Assembly (NCBI RefSeq): GCF_003589595.1 | Contig: NW_020654810.1 | Location: 14,852,607 to 14,916,606, forward strand | Direction: 5' to 3' | From: Hyposmocoma kahamanoa | Lineage: Eukaryota > Arthropoda > Insecta > Lepidoptera > Cosmopterigidae | Length of the DNA stretch: 64,000 nucleotides | In this document: one piece after another, positions 33,808 through 58,547 of the stretch | Layout of the letters: each line of letters begins with the position of its first letter | Position numbering within the stretch: the first letter of the stretch is position 1 | Position numbers and translations under genes: made by a program | Notes under the pieces: generated by a model | Told to the model about the DNA's origin: nothing | Databases searched by the model: none | Seen by the model: only the letters and a program-made list of their open reading frames with translations

Positions 33808-35029
33808 GGACGCACTATAATTTTCCGGAACTGGCCACTTACATAAACAATATTTAAAAAGTAATTACAACATTTGAAAATGGAACTCTTTGGCTATATG
33901 TAGAATACAGCTTGTTTCATCTGACTGTCACTTGATTTTACATTGTGGCGTCATTTTAGAAATTGGTTCTCCACATCACCATGTATTTAACTCGTGAAAA
34001 TTTTCGTAGTATGATTTTCTAAGACTTTCAGTGTAATTTAACAGCTCAGCGAAGCTTCGCTCGGCTTCAAATTGCATTTGGCGATGAAGCACCATGCAAG
34101 ACGACTATTTATAGCTGGTTTGCAGAATTCAAACGCGGTCGTGTGAATCTCAGTGACGAATTTCGTGATGGTCGCCCGTCCAACTGTAAACTACTAAACT
34201 ACAAACCTGCTGTAAACTACAAAAACATCGAAGCTGTGCGCCGTACGATCAAAACAGACAGGCATGTGACATACCATGAGATTCGGGCATCTTTAGGCAT
34301 AGGCATGAGTCAAATACAATCAGTACTACACAAACATTTGGGTGTGAAAAAGGTGTGCTCTCGGTGGATCCCACACAATTTGACTGAGGCTCAAAAAACG
34401 GATCGCGTCACTTGGTGCAATGCCATGCTTACCAGATTCAACGAAGGGGCGTTAAATTGTGTGTGGGACATAGTAACAGGTGACGAAACATGGATTTATA
34501 GTTACGATCCCAAAACAAAGTAGCAATCGAGCGTATGGGTCTTTCGAGATGAGCCGAAACCAACCAAAGTGGCGCGCGTGCTAAGTGCCTCTAGGCGGAT
34601 GATTGCTTCTTTTTTAATAAAACTGGACACGTGGCTACTGTTGCTTTGGAGAATCGTTGTATCGTGAATAGTGATTAGTACACGACCATTTGTTTCCCGG
34701 AAGTTATTGACAAAATCCGTAAAAATAACCGTAAATACCCGTCAAAAAATCTGACCTGGCACCTTGTGACTTTTATTTATTTCCAAAAATTAAGAACCAG
34801 TTACGCGGTCAACGATTTTCATCACCTGAAGAGGCTGTCGAAGAGCATGAAAAATATGTTTCAGAGATTGTCACGGAGGAGTGGCATAAATGTTTTCAAA
34901 ATTGGTTCATTCGTATGAAAAAGTGCATTACACGCTAACGGAGAATATTTTGAGGAACAATAAATTCATTATTGACCATTTATAATGCTTCTTTCTTATT
35001 CATTCCGGAAACTTATAGTGCGCCTCACG
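33808..35029 (+). mobile_element. Degenerate mariner element
   Basis: The ends CGCACTATAATTTTCCGGAA and TTCCGGAAACTTATAGTGCG are inverted matches, with TA at 33806-33807 and 35030-35031. About 1.22 kb, the size of a mariner. Its termini and protein differ from the intact mariner at 6705, so it belongs to another lineage. Confidence 0.85.
33981..34938 (+). pseudogene. Broken mariner transposase
   Basis: The start MYLTRENFRSMIF is followed by a stop where the family has Tyr. Then come IAFGDEAPCKTTIYSWFAEF, RGRVNLSDEFRDGRPS, SLGIGMSQIQSVLHKHLGV, RWIPHNLTEAQK and VTGDETWIYSYDPKTK (first catalytic Asp), and a further stop at 34521. Frameshifts follow near 34600. The block with the second catalytic Asp is missing, while the third (SDLAPCDFYLFPKIK, near 34755) and the C-terminus remain. 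Dead copy. Confidence 0.9.
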
Positions 35030-35659
35030 TATAGTCCATTTGTTTAAGTAATTAACTAAATGTAAACAATCTTGAGATGTCTATTTAATGAAATATACAT
35101 TTACAAAATGATTTTTACTTACCTTCAAATACAAAATACAATTACTTAGCTTCATATGAAATTGCATGCCTATTTTTATATCTATTGATTTGTAAAGTAT
35201 GTTTCAGTAAAAAAATATAAATTGTTTACATTTAGTTAAGTACCTAAACAAATGGACTATAGCTCAGTTTGGGAAACGCGTCTCTACAATGTATCCTGGT
35301 TTTAATTTCTACTGACGAGCCTCCACCACCGAGTTTATTCGAATCATGTGCAGTTCGGTGTACTACCATTGTTATTTGTTTAATGGTAACAAAAGTATCA
35401 TAATGAAAACCGCAATGGAGAAGTTTCACAAATGACATGCGAAATAGCAATAGGCCAACATGATGGATTATACCTACAACCTCTAAAGAGGAGACTTATT
35501 ACCACTTCTGGAGTGGGGCATTGAAATGTCACAGGGATCTGATAAAATCAGCAACTTCTTTTTTTTATAAATCAAATCACATGGATTTTAGGATTACAAC
35601 TCGAGTTTGTCATTAGGTACCCTAAACAATTATAAGCGTATGATAACATTAATTTACGT

Positions 35660-35930
35660 TTTGATTTAGTGAAAAAATAAAATAATAATCTCAGTAGAGA
35701 GTACAAAAAAACCGACCCTTAGGGTGGCATATTTTCTTCAAATTTAAACGGGACCACTACTGATGTATCCTCTTTCCATAAAAAAAAAGAATCATCAGAA
35801 TCGGTTCACAAATTTCTCAAAATCGGTTTAAAGGTTATCGCGTGCATTCATACAAAAAAAGGTGGGCTAAACTATTAAGTTTCGATTTGAGCTTAGAGTC
35901 GCCAGTAAGTAAGTCTCCTGGCTCTGCGTT
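35660..35930. repeat. Possible dispersed repeat
   Basis: The stretch with AATCATCAGAATCGGTTCA, TCAAAATCGGTTTAAAGG and ATCGCGTGCATTCATACAA resembles the 'aatcggttca ... cgcgt ... catacaaaaa' tail seen in many insect repeats. Only one copy is seen in this window, so the call depends on memory of such tails. Confidence 0.3.
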
Positions 35931-38900
35931 CAACCGAGTCAAGAGCCTCAAGTTAAATTTTATTAAAGTTAATAATTTATAGAATTTATAAACTTTAGAC
36001 TGAATTATTAGCGCTAAAGTTAAGATCTGTGTTCAATGTCATGCCAAGAGTCCAGACTGTCGACTACAGGGACATATATACCCTATAAAGGTAGGAGTCA
36101 TATCAAATGGACTCGTTTTTGCGGAAAATAGACAAACCCTGCATTTTGGTGGTGATGAAATTTGTCCAGATCCATTTGTACCATATTATCACCTCCCCTA
36201 AAGAGATGAGACTTAAGGTCCACTTCGTCCGCTTCACCATGGCCTCTTTCCTCCGAAGACATTGTTGGAATTGAACATGATTGTAATTGCAGCCTGAGAC
36301 ACATATTGGGCCTTGTCATTAAAATGCCGTTATTCATGCAAGGGGAGGTTCTTTGGAACAATATAAATAGAATTAATCCCTGAAAATCTCTATGTTCATA
36401 TATAATATAATTGTATTCATTATAGTTTTATTTTATATTTAGCATATCAGTAAGTAATGTTTTTTCTTAATTGACAGAATATAGCAGTTGACTCTGTAAA
36501 ATAGTAGTCAAATAAATAAAATTATAAGCCGATCTGTAAGTAAAACTTTAAAAAAATTAGAACAATATGCCAATGCATTAAATTGTGGTACTCCCTATAT
36601 ATTGTACTGCTGAGCGTTGGTCTCCTTTATGTAAAGGTATTAGAGCATAGTCCATCAGGTTTGATAAATTTAAAATATTATTTATATAACACACTGAATT
36701 TATCTTTTATATCACATAGTAAAGGGCTGGTAATTAAAGGGTACGGCTGCTAGCGAAAATATAAGTCACAGTTATATCTTCAATAGTGACTAATTGATGG
36801 CATCTACATAGACTAAACAATCTCCAATTTTCACAGAAGGGGCAGTAAATTTGTCCTTGATTTATCTGTTTATTATGATAATATACATCATATAGTAACA
36901 AGTGTATTCAATTTGCAGATCAATTGAGGAATTTCAGACCAAAAACTGATAAATCTAATAAATAACATCCCCAATTTTGTCTAGTTTCATTGAATGAATT
37001 AGTCGTATTGTATTCAGATCCATGCATTTAAAAGATATTTTATTTATTACATATCATATTGTACATTTGAAGGAAGATTTAGCAGTTGCCATTCAGGTTG
37101 CATAAATTATCCACAGATACGTACAAAAACGATCCTCTGGCATTCAAAAAGAAGAACAAGTCAAAATGTGACTGATCAGTTTCTGTTCAGATGCTCTTTA
37201 ATTAATTTTTGTCTGGGTTATCTTTATAGTACCCCAAAGTGTATTCTGTTGCTCTCCTCTGATTTAGGAACAGGTAATTAGTGAATTTCACATTATTATT
37301 GTTATTATAGATAGTAGCCAAATATCTATTGATATCTGGCTAAAATCTAAAATATTATGAATTTCACAAAAATACTTTGTGGTGTTGAATAAGAAGTATA
37401 CAGCAACACATTAAAAATGTAATTGAGGTATTTGTTCTAAGTTCTAAGCCTTTGTTTTGTTTTTGTTAGAGTTAAAATGTTTTCGAACTGAAGGACTTTG
37501 TATCCAGGTCATGCAATAAATTAAAAAGAAAAAATAATAATTGAGGTATAAGGTATAATTAGTGTAGTATTCCAAGGTCATAAAGGCCATTCAGGGCCGA
37601 TAGAACTTTCAGAAATATTGAAGAAAACTTAACAGAAAAATAATAATTGGCAAAGAAAATGAACAGTTTGGCAAAAACTAAAATGAAGACGATAAAATGT
37701 TAATATCAAAGTCAGTCAATATAATAGAGCAGAGTTGAATTGGTGAACAATGTTCCTAAACTTCTATATCCTTATAGTCTGTCTTTTTTTGACAATTTTA
37801 TTGATAGATTGTGAAAATAGGTAAAATTTTGCAAAAAATGTGTATCAATATTATGATGTTGTAATGATTACTAATAGTGTTATTGTATTATTTATTCTTA
37901 ATTTGACAGTTGGTCGATTAGTATCAAAAGAAATTTTTAGTCATACACATTTTAATAATGACAGGTGGATTTCAATTATGTATATCAAATTTAAAATAAA
38001 AACTTTAAGATTCTCCTCCTCCTCCTCCTCCTGTTTGTATTTTTTATACACATACTTACACACATAAACTTAGTGTATGTATATATAAATTATCAAAAAT
38101 TAACAATTCAAATGAATGAGTTGGGATGAATAATTAGCCGATGATGATTCTAATGAAACAAGTCCGGCTATTTATTTCTAATGCATAAGTAACATTCAGT
38201 TGATAGTCAATATATAATATTTATCTACTGCAATCACTAGGTTCTTGCAAGCAACCAAAACTTTTACGCAATGAACTGTCATTTTACTCCATCTTCAAAA
38301 AAGACAGACTACACAATATTGTCTTGCATAGCCTGACTATGACTTTGGAAGCATAACATACATCTGAAAATTATTTTAATTAATGGCTGCATGTTTTTCT
38401 TACAACAAATGGGAGTCTAAGTCCATTGGCACAAAGAAATCAAACTACAACAACAATCACAATCAAATTCTACCAACATGTATCAATAAATAAATAAAAC
38501 AAATATTTTTTTATGGAGTTTTCACAAATGGTGTTTTTAGCGCATAAAATCCCTAAATGGACTTCGGGGTTTCTGGAACTGGGCTATTCAATTATAGTGA
38601 TAGCTGCTCTGTAAACACTTAATAAGTACCAGCTTACTGGTCATATTAGCAACATTTATTTGGAAAAAATATTTTATTTCTATAAATATAGAACACACCT
38701 TACGGCTGCTGGAAGTTGTTGCGGTCCAAGTCTCCAGCAAATTTTCGCTCTTTTAGAAGTGAATAATCAGGTCGCGGCCCGAAGGTTTAATGATCACCAT
38801 TATAAACCCATAAAAGGTAAAGCACTGAAATCACTTACCAGCATTAAATTTTATGTTTTCAGCAACTTAAATTCAGGGGCATATTTAGTATTTCATTTTA

Positions 38901-39842
38901 GATTTACGTATAAAATCACAAAATAAAAACATATAAATAAAAATTACGCGAGATTACTCACTCCTAAAAATGACGTTTGCTAACCTATCCATATTTATAA
39001 GCAGTGTTGCCAGACTTTTACTAAATTAATTCGCCAATTTATGGCTGATATTTGTCCAAGCTATAAAATCCCTAATAATCAAGGATAGCAAAAATAGCCT
39101 AAATATCGCCGAGTCACCGATCACTTTTTTAATCGCAGCGCAACCCTTAAGTAGGCTAAATGGCGAAAAGTCGATTGTCTGCATTCTGTAATCTCTATCT
39201 GTTAAGTAAAGCGCCATCGATCGCCACCTGTGTTAAGACTATTTTTTCTTATTTCAGTGGTTAAACACAGACAAAATAGGTTATAGAAATCTTGAATGCA
39301 ACAATAAAAATTGTTACGTTGGTAGCTCATTGATTTTTTCGGTTATATTGTCAATCTGTTCAGAGTTCCACCAATCGCAGCGTTTCTAACCTTTCTTCCA
39401 GCGTGACCAGATTTAGCAAGATCCTGCGATTTTGGCAGTATAAAGCCCCTAATTAAGTATTTAGCAGATTTTGTAGAGTTAGAGAAAATTGGCAGTTTTA
39501 TGTTCTAATAACCTATGAGGAAAATTAACAAAACAAAAAATTTACAAATTATATGAATGTATAAGAAAACTAAACAAATTTCCATTTTCAATTGATGTTT
39601 TTTTTATTTTTCTTCATCATCATATCAGCAGCAGCTTGATTTTGATTGCCTCTCCCGATCGGAAACTGTATCTTTTCCTAGTCGAGGCGTATAATATTGC
39701 GGATGGGCTACCCGATCGGATCGATTCCGATTTGAATTAAAATCAAGGCCCAGCCGGAAGACATTCATTGCTGAACATTTAAGCAACAGTAGAGCTCCTT
39801 GTCAAAAAGTTCGTCCAGGGAAGTCCTGCCACCTTGCCTATT
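35931..39842. other. 3.9 kb without a recognised gene
   Basis: Mostly AT-rich. A (TCC)n microsatellite lies at 38012-38031. An 87-codon minus-strand frame (36098-36361) and an 88-codon plus-strand frame (38660-38926) have no recognisable motifs. A minus-strand GTAAGT donor-like site lies near 38836. Confidence 0.35.
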
Positions 39843-40075
39843 TCTGCCGTCAAGCAGTAATGTCAGCATTACTGTGTTCCGGTTTTGGAGGGTAAGGGTG
39901 CTGGTAAAATTACATGGGACTTGTCAACTTATGTCTCAGGGTGATGGGTGCAGTGACAGTGCCCCTCAGATTTTTGCGATTTAAAGCTCTGAGTGGTATT
40001 GCAACTTTTATGGGCAGGCGTGTAACTTACCATCAGGCGCATAACTTGTTCGTCACGTCACTTGATATTATTTAA
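39843..40075 (-). repeat. GGGACGAACAAGT interspersed repeat, copy 6 (near full length)
   Basis: In reverse: ATATCAAGTGACGTGACGAA, CAAGTTATGCGCCTGATGG, CTCAGAGCTTTAAATCGCAA, CACCCTGAGACATAAGTTGA, CCAAAACCGGAACACAGTAA. It lies about 800 bp upstream of the kinesin start codon. Confidence 0.75.
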
Positions 40076-40692
40076 AAAATATATATTTTTCTTAATATAT
40101 TGGAAACTCTTTTGTATTAATTTAGGGACATGGTATTATTACTCTACTCTTTGTATTACCCGTAAAAGATGCAACCGATATGCTTGCATGTACTACTTTT
40201 AAGCATAATACGAAAATGAGTTTCATGTGAAGCAGGAATCCCTTTTGTATAAATATAATATGGAGTACACGTTAATAAATAAATTGAATTTGATTTAAAA
40301 ATTAACATGTTTATGAAATATTAGACATCAAACAGGCAAAATGTTATGCCTTCAAATAATTAATTGTCAAGAGAGTTTTTATTTCGTACTAGTTGTGCCT
40401 GCGATTTCATACGGATGAACATCGTTTATTAATTATTTGATTTGTTTGATTATGGATAATACTGGAATTGCAACGTTTTAGGTTTAGTAGTAGGAATATC
40501 TTATAGGTAGAAGTGATTCTTCTTTAATATATTAAAAGTACAGGCTCAGCTTCTTTACAATTTTATTGTATGTATTAATTCCCACACAAAATTTGAATTA
40601 ATTCTAAGTATAATTTTGACATTTTATAGAGAATATTTATCCGATTTCAGCTGTTTTCAACCGAGTGGCTAGCATAGTCATCAATTTAAATT

Positions 40693-40703
40693 TGGTCACA
40701 CTG
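40693..40703 (+). promoter_or_regulatory. Khc: Motif 1 (M1BP-type) core promoter element of Khc
   Basis: TGGTCACACTG matches YGGTCACACTR, the insect Motif 1 bound by M1BP at housekeeping promoters in Drosophila. It lies 173 bp upstream of the kinesin ATG on the same strand, where a transcription start would be expected. No TATA box is apparent. Use in this species is inference. Confidence 0.6.
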
Positions 40704-40875
40704 TCTTCTTCCACAAATCGAAGAATATGGCCGACATTTTGATATGCTGTCATGAAGATTTTTCAGTAACATAAAATTTTAACTTTCTAGTTCTTCATGC
40801 ACGGTTTTAGGTTCCAAAACGTTTTATATTTTATTCAATAGACTGTGTTTAGTGTAAGCTATTTTGTTTTAAAAA

Positions 40876-51505
<10,630 letters not shown>

Positions 51506-51825
51506 AGAGACAGCCGTTACATCATAGAGAATTTAAGGAAAATTTCATAGATGTATTATTTGAGTACTGGGGCGGCGTAAAACAATCTAAAAAATTATAC
51601 CCATTATATGACTACGTGTTATAAAAAGCCTAATGTAACTGCAACAAAAAAGGAATAATATCATAGTACTGTTAGGCTTATAATCTTTCGAGCTATGTAA
51701 TGTTAACGTCAAGTAAGTGCACATGGATTTAGAGCAGTAATAGCTTTCGCTAATTATTATATAGGAAAAAGTTTCATAAAATTGATATCTGTTATTGTTA
51801 AATACCTGGGCAAAAGTATTACCAT

Positions 51826-51859
<34 letters not shown>

Positions 51860-54800
51860 GAAGTTTCGATGGGAGCTATATTATATGGCGTAACAATTCT
51901 GGCATAATAAATTTGCACATTTGTCAATCTGCTGAATTGTATTGGAACATTGTGCGGATTTATTATGATGCACAAAATTGTTTAGCCAATTTTTATAGAC
52001 CCGCTTCGATGGTCTTGAAGTTACTATTTTTTAATATAAAACAAATAAAACAATATTTTTATGAAATGACAAAAGTACTAAATTTAGTTGTCTACTTTAA
52101 TACTTTTCGTACTACAACGTATGTAATTAATATATTGCTTTTCGCTGGGAGGGAATGAGGTGTGGTGCGAAGTACAAACATACCGAGCTAGTTACCAATA
52201 TAGACGAGAAATCATCGGATAGAGTACCCATGTTCCTCTCCCATCGGATGCACTATGACTTTGACTTTAGAGATGCAATATAGCTTAAGAAAACGCTGTG
52301 AATTATTTGCAGACTTGCATTATGCTGCCGCACAAATAATGAAAAATAGTAAAAAAATAAAAAAAAAGCAAAAATATGTTACAATCTGCCGTATTATTCT
52401 TATATTCCACGTGTGGTGGCAAATGCATACAACCAGTGTGCATCTTCGATGTGTAGTTGTAGTTTAAGCTTCTATATATTTTTATATATTGTGATAAGAG
52501 TTGTTATGCTGACATGCGAGCATTTATTTAGTTAACGAAAGAGAAACCTTCGGCGTAATACACAAGGTGTCATGGATGATAACATGAGGACGCATTAGGA
52601 CCATTCACTAGCTTCAAGGTAGTATCCGCTCTCACGCACAGCATGCAGAAGACTCTGTTGGAAGCCTTTTGATTAAACGCTTGCCCGTTATCAAAACATT
52701 AAGGTCACCAAGGGTTTATTAGGTACTTGAAAAAGTTTCGAGCGCAAATACTTTAATATAGAAGATATCATAAAAGTGCAATACTCCTTCAAAATTAAAT
52801 AGCAGTTGTTTTATTTCGTGCGTGGTACCTGGGCGACTTGCTGCAATTAGCAAGTTATTTTGCTGCAAGGTACAGTTTGCGCCAGATTGACGAATCGCAG
52901 TAGTTTAGTGGGTGATTTTTGTACTCAGAAATGAAGTATGAAAATCTCTTTCAACTAACAACATTTTATGCTCTGGTAGCTATCATTTATATGGTATACT
53001 AAAGCGTAATAATAAAATAATAATAATATAATAGAAAAGTTGAATGTAAAAGTTCTGCATTCTAGGGTATCATTCATATCACCTTTCGCTTAGTCCACTT
53101 TACCTACGCATCACCTTCACGTTCGCTTGCAAGCTGTGATGTTTGGTTAGCAAATGTTTAACTAGTATCACGTCTGTAGTTTCAGTGGTAATTTTTAGTC
53201 TATAAGTAACAAATTGCCTCTTATAGTTGGTAATTATACCCAAGTGAAAAATGGCTATGTCTCGTATTTTATAACGTTTCAAAACAATTAACTGGCGCTT
53301 ATGAACCGTAGCTCTTAATGAAATTAGTTTCCTTCAAAGACAAATATTGACTGGTTAAAATTCTCTATTTGCTTTTAAAATGCATTAGCTTCTTGATAGA
53401 TCTGTAACTTATATTAGTACTTATGAAATAATCACTGGTGCGCAGCAGGCGGGTAATCCACTTGCTCCCGCGGCGGACCTCGCGCTGCGCCCCGCGAGGA
53501 GTTATGGAACTATGGCCGTAAACATACAGATAACCAAAGATAAATCACAATTGAATTAAATTTATTTTCAGAGATTAATTACCAGCTGAAATTTATAATA
53601 AGTCCTTGATTACTCATGGTTCCAAAGCTCCTTATGTGTTGCAATACATTTATCGTTTAGGTGTAAAGATGTAGTAAATTATTTTCACAGTAAGTTAGAT
53701 ACTTGATTTTATTATATTTTATTTATTGTATTTCCAAAACTAAATTATCTCGTTTTTCACTTTTGAAGTGTAATACGCTTTTTTACATACCTCTATTTAC
53801 ATTATTTTATAATCATGATCAAATACATATTATTTTCATTCAAAATTAGATGTTTACAAAGATGCATTCCAGGAGGAATGCAGCTATCTTTGTTACGTTT
53901 AAGTTTAGTTGTTTTGTTAAAGTGTAGGTAATTAAGAGGCTATGCTCGGTTTCCACCGGCCAGTGGCCACCGCCATCTCGCCACGGCGGTGTCGTCTGTC
54001 ACCATTCGGAGCGAGGCGCACGCAGCGCCGAACCACCAGCTCTGCGGCGGAGAACCCCAAAACCGACAGGCTTGCCTTTGCACCAAGTGATTTAGTTTGT
54101 ATTGATCTTTTGTATGGTGTATTTAATATATGGAAAATTCTCAAAAAAGGGCGTTTCCTTGATTTTTATTTATTTATGTAAAATAAAATTATAAATTTAA
54201 TTTGCTAGAGCGTCTTTTTATTTAGTAGGTTACAAGGGTTTACTTTACTTAGGTCATAAACAGTAAGCATCCAGCACGTTAACGGCTGCTTTCGGTGGCT
54301 GCTTCAAATACAACGCGTCCAAAATATGGAATGACATACCACCGCCTTTATGAAATCTTACATAAATTAACTTTTTTAAATTCGCACTTAAAAAAGCTTT
54401 CTACAGAAACACTGAAAGTGGCTAAAACGCTTACCGCGAAGAGCCAAGAGAAATAAGAAAAAATATACAAATATTTTGACGCGCGCCTGATACAAATATC
54501 AAAAGTTCAGTTCACAGGACATTGGCGAAATCGCCATTTTTTTGTATAATTTTTATAATAATACTAAACTACTGTACATAGTTATTTTTACTTGACATTG
54601 GCAAAATCATTGATTATTTCGATGGGCTCATAACATTTAAAAGAAGAAGAATGGAAAAAATAAGCAAATTACCCTTAATCTCTTTTACACTACCTGCCTA
54701 CAAAATATTTTCCTTGCCATAAATACTTTGTTTTATAGTTATATATAAACCACACATACACTCTACTTTTTTTTACATACCTACACACAAACACACACCT

Positions 54801-56959
54801 CTAAGCAAAAGACACATTCATTTGCAATTATTATACCTACAACCACACAACTTACTCACACATTTACAACTTTCACCATTTTTTTTATTTTCTTTCCAGT
54901 TACCTTGTCCACGTTTTATAGCTCATATACGAACTCATTCACCTATACAATTAATATTATAACTACATACCTTACATTCCAATTATATTATACTATTGTA
55001 ACTGCGTGTTTATTCTCTATTCTGAGTTACTTCTTTTTTACCGGCTCGCCTTAGTTCCTGACAGAATCATCAGCGTTGTAGTTCGACTGAACTGTGGCAT
55101 AATGCTGAGTCGGGCCCTTTTTGCTGACACAGTACACTCAACTCTACACCTGATACAATATAACACTCCAGGCTATACCCGCAAACGTCGACTAGCCTTT
55201 TTCTTTATGATTACCATTGTACCTATGTCGTAAGCTTGTTTATAATGTACTGTGATTCAGCAAATAAACGAGTAATCTATCTGTCATTATTACCGTTACA
55301 CTGTTCATGCGTAAACAAACTTATTTTAAATCGATTATTATTTTAAAACAGTTCGAAGCGATCGTGATCCTTTCATTTGGTGGTCTGGTAATATCAGGCA
55401 GTACCTAAGTTTAACAAAGTTTCCAAGAGTTTATAGTGAAAAACTCTTCTGAAGCTGATCTTGTTTATGAAAATCAATTTATTTGGCGTACTCGTGAATT
55501 TTTTTCAGTTTTAAATATTCGGTTATCGGCCGGATAGTAGAATTAGGCAGGATATCCGTTTCATCTCTACTACAAACTTCAGGCGAAACCGTAGACCTTG
55601 CGGCTAATCTTGGGACGGAAATTTTTTGGTCCTGACGGAGGCTGACTGCACAGAACGTCTTGTGCAGGGCGAGAGACGACACGGATGGTTATTATGAAAT
55701 AAAGTCTGCGGGCGGTCTTTCGCATAAGTAAGTACGTACATAAGAGTCCACTAACAGAGAGAGATGGCGAGATATCGTGAGCCGAGCCACATCAGCCCCA
55801 AACAAACATACTCTGTCGTGTCCATGATGACCTCGACCGTTGAGTGCAACGAAAAAGAGAATAAGAGCTAAAAACATAGTTTTTTTTTCTGACCGAGTCT
55901 AGCCGATTCCGCGTTAATAAGCATGGGAAGGGGACTAAACATCATAAATAATAAACTTTTTTCTTCACGAAATACTCCTCCATATTACAGCTAGGAACAG
56001 CTGACGCGTTGAAATTTTTTTGAGTTTTGAGACTCTAAGAACTGACTGTAAGAACATGACGGCCTTAGCCGATTCCACGTCGATAAGTATAGTGACTCCT
56101 GTAAAAATTTTCATTTTTCCAGCGCAGCGTGAATAATAAAACATTCTTATAACTTTCAAACAGTGTAACGACTAAATCTAGTTTTTTACGATTAAAATAC
56201 TTTTAGCACAATCAGACCTAGGTGCTGTGGTGCTGGAGATTGAAGAGTGACGCTGGAATAAGCGTGGACAGTAACTTTTGTAACGGTTTTGTAAATCTAG
56301 TTTTTTGCGACTAGAACAGACTATAATGAATGGCGACTTTACCTGGCTAATGGTCATTCTTGAATAAGGCATGAAATTTATAGGGTAGTTATAAGGCATG
56401 AAGCGAGTATAAATGTACAAGTCAGCATATTGGGAGGTGAGCTCTTCCACTTTCTTGCATATTGCCTCCCGACAGCAATCATCCAACCGGTAAATGCAAA
56501 CTGTGATGGAATAAGTTTGCCCCACGCGACCCATTTAAGTAATCTTCATAGAGCCTCCGAAAATGAGGCCGTAATTTAAAAACTAAAAGATTTAGGATGT
56601 AAAAGTAGTTTAATAGCCAAATAATTTTTTTCTTGAAATGCCCACTCCATGACTAGGAGTTAATGCTCCGACTGTGTCATTTTCTTGAGCAGTTTCGTCA
56701 TTTTTTCGTGGGCACAGAAATTTCGAAGGCGGCACACTGTCCCCCCCCCACTCACAAAATAGCGTAAAAAAATTAAACTAATTTATTTTAAAATACTGAC
56801 TTTATTAATTCTGTTTTAATAACATTAATTTGCATGGCTTATTCCAGCGTCACCACAAAAGAGTATTAAAAATTTGAGTAGTAAGGTGAGAAGTGATTTA
56901 GTCGGTTTTGTTTGCAAAAAAAAGTAAATTTTGTAAGTTCGAAATTAATTTTTTTTTAT
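51506..56959. other. Khc 3' flank and gene-free region
   Basis: The first few hundred bases are probably Khc 3' UTR. AATAAA at 51906-51911 is a candidate poly(A) signal and a (TA)n microsatellite lies at 51825-51852. GC-rich patches occur at 53450-53515 and 53940-54070. CGGATAACCGAATATT-like sequence ending CATCTCTAC near 55510-55570 resembles one end of a hAT-like MITE, but no partner end was found. No coding exon was recognised, including the missing 3' exons of the SNX29 gene. Confidence 0.35.
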
Positions 56960-56964
56960 AATAT

Positions 56965-57178
56965 TATTAGTACCTGATGGTAAGCTACACGCCTGTTCAT
57001 AACAACTGCAGTGTCACTCGGAGCTTTAAATCCCCAAGATCTGAAAGGGCACAGCCACCGCGCCCGTCACCCTGGGACACAAGTTGATAAGTTTCGTGTG
57101 CCTGTAATTTCACCAGCAGCACCCTAACCCTTCAAAACCGGAACACAGTGACGCTGACATTATTGCTTGGCATTATTG
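56965..57178 (+). repeat. GGGACGAACAAGT interspersed repeat, copy 7
   Basis: Starts within the family at CCTGATGGTAAGCTACACGC, then CACTCGGAGCTTTAAATC, GCGCCCGTCACCCTGG, GTGCCTGTAATTTCACCAGC, AAAACCGGAACACAGTGACG, TTATTGCTTGGC. Its 3' end abuts a MITE cluster. Confidence 0.75.
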
Positions 57179-57181
57179 CTA

Positions 57182-57528
57182 GGGTGATGCCGCACGGGCG
57201 TTGCCGGCGCGTTGCGTCGTCGCAACGCTATTACTTCAACGGAGTGAGTGTCACACGCTCTGTCAACGCGCGCTGTTTCAACGCACCGTGTGGCATGTCG
57301 TTCTGCTTAAGGGAGATGCCACATGGGCGTTGTGTCGTCGCAATTGCGTTGTACTACACATAAATCAGAACGACATGCCAGACGGTGCGTTGAAACAGCG
57401 CGAGTCGACATTCTGATTAATATGTAGACTCATGTAGTATAACGCAGTTGCGACGACGCAACGCCAGTGTGGCATCTCCCTTATATGTAATACAACCCAG
57501 TTGCGACGATGCAACGCCCGCATCTCCC
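57182..57528. mobile_element. MITE cluster with GGGAGATGCC ends, nested copies
   Basis: The outer pair of ends GGGTGATGCCGCACGGGCGT (57182) and CAACGCCCGCATCTCCC (to 57528) enclose an inner pair, GGGAGATGCCACATGGGCGT (57311) and CGCCAGTGTGGCATCTCCC (to 57480). CGCTGTTTCAACGCACCGTG at 57272 recurs inverted near 57400. Ends and sub-terminal GCGTCGTCGCAAC motifs are shared, so two copies of one family are nested or partly duplicated. No transposase. Confidence 0.65.
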
Positions 57529-58547
57529 TTAAGGATATAAATGTACATAATTATCGTCCATGTTTCTTTTTCTAATGCTGTGGATTCTCAAGAATGGAAA
57601 CTGGTGACCTAAAAACAAGGTTATTCTAACAGTAAATTAAAAAACTGCGTTTAAACACCCTTTTATAAGTGCTAAACAAATAATAGACTTAATAATGTTA
57701 ATGTAATTAAATATATAATTTATATTTAGTTTTCAAAACAACCTTTTAAATATAAAACAGCGGTTCGACTAAATCACTTTTTTGCTTCTAGAATCGACAA
57801 GATCATTCCTCTTAATCACGGTAATAAAATTTTAAAACTTCGATTATAGCAACGCTAAAATAAATCGCGCATTTTATTTCCATATAATGGTAGAAGATTT
57901 ATGTATACAAATCATGGATGTTTTATAACAAAATAATTACAATAAATTTAGTAGATAATTTTATCCATTTATCATCTGTGAAACTTTGACTAGGAATAGA
58001 GCTACATTTTTTGGATAACTTCCAGCCTACGACTTTACAAGAATGGAAATTATGTTATTTAAAATTTTGCTTTATCGTCATAATTATATATTCAATTATT
58101 CCGTTGCATTTGATAAGTCATACCAATCAATGAAATAATAATAAATAATATCACAGTCAAAAATGCGCTAACACGAATATAACAAAGAAACTTGGTCTTA
58201 TCTTGTACTATCCATTAATATTAATAAATATAATATGTTCGCGCCCACGTTATTTTTTACATAATTATTATTAATACATTTCAGGGATATTCATTTGATT
58301 CTAGATTACGTAGTTATGACAAAAATATAAAACTGACAAAATATTCATCTAATAAATATTTACAATTAAATGTACAGTTGTAACGAATGTTTACATTAAT
58401 TATTAACATACAGTTTGTCTTTAAGACAGTTTGGTTCTACTTTGTTTAACTGTGTATTTCTAAACATTATTGCGATAAATCAGGCTGGACTCCACTAGGT
58501 CACGCAGAACCGCATTGGTCTATCGTCAATCAAGTGGTCTGTTCTTA

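Noticed and set aside
36098..36361. 87-codon minus-strand frame with acidic and His-rich stretch
   Set aside because: I could not link it to any family, and no flanking exons or promoter signals were seen. Left as unassigned sequence.
55479..55682. 67-codon minus-strand frame
   Set aside because: It overlaps CCGATAACCGAATATT-type sequence typical of a MITE end, with no motif. Not called as a gene or, lacking a partner end, as an element.
56178..56534. 118-codon minus-strand frame
   Set aside because: No recognisable domain, no splice context and ordinary AT-rich composition; likely chance.
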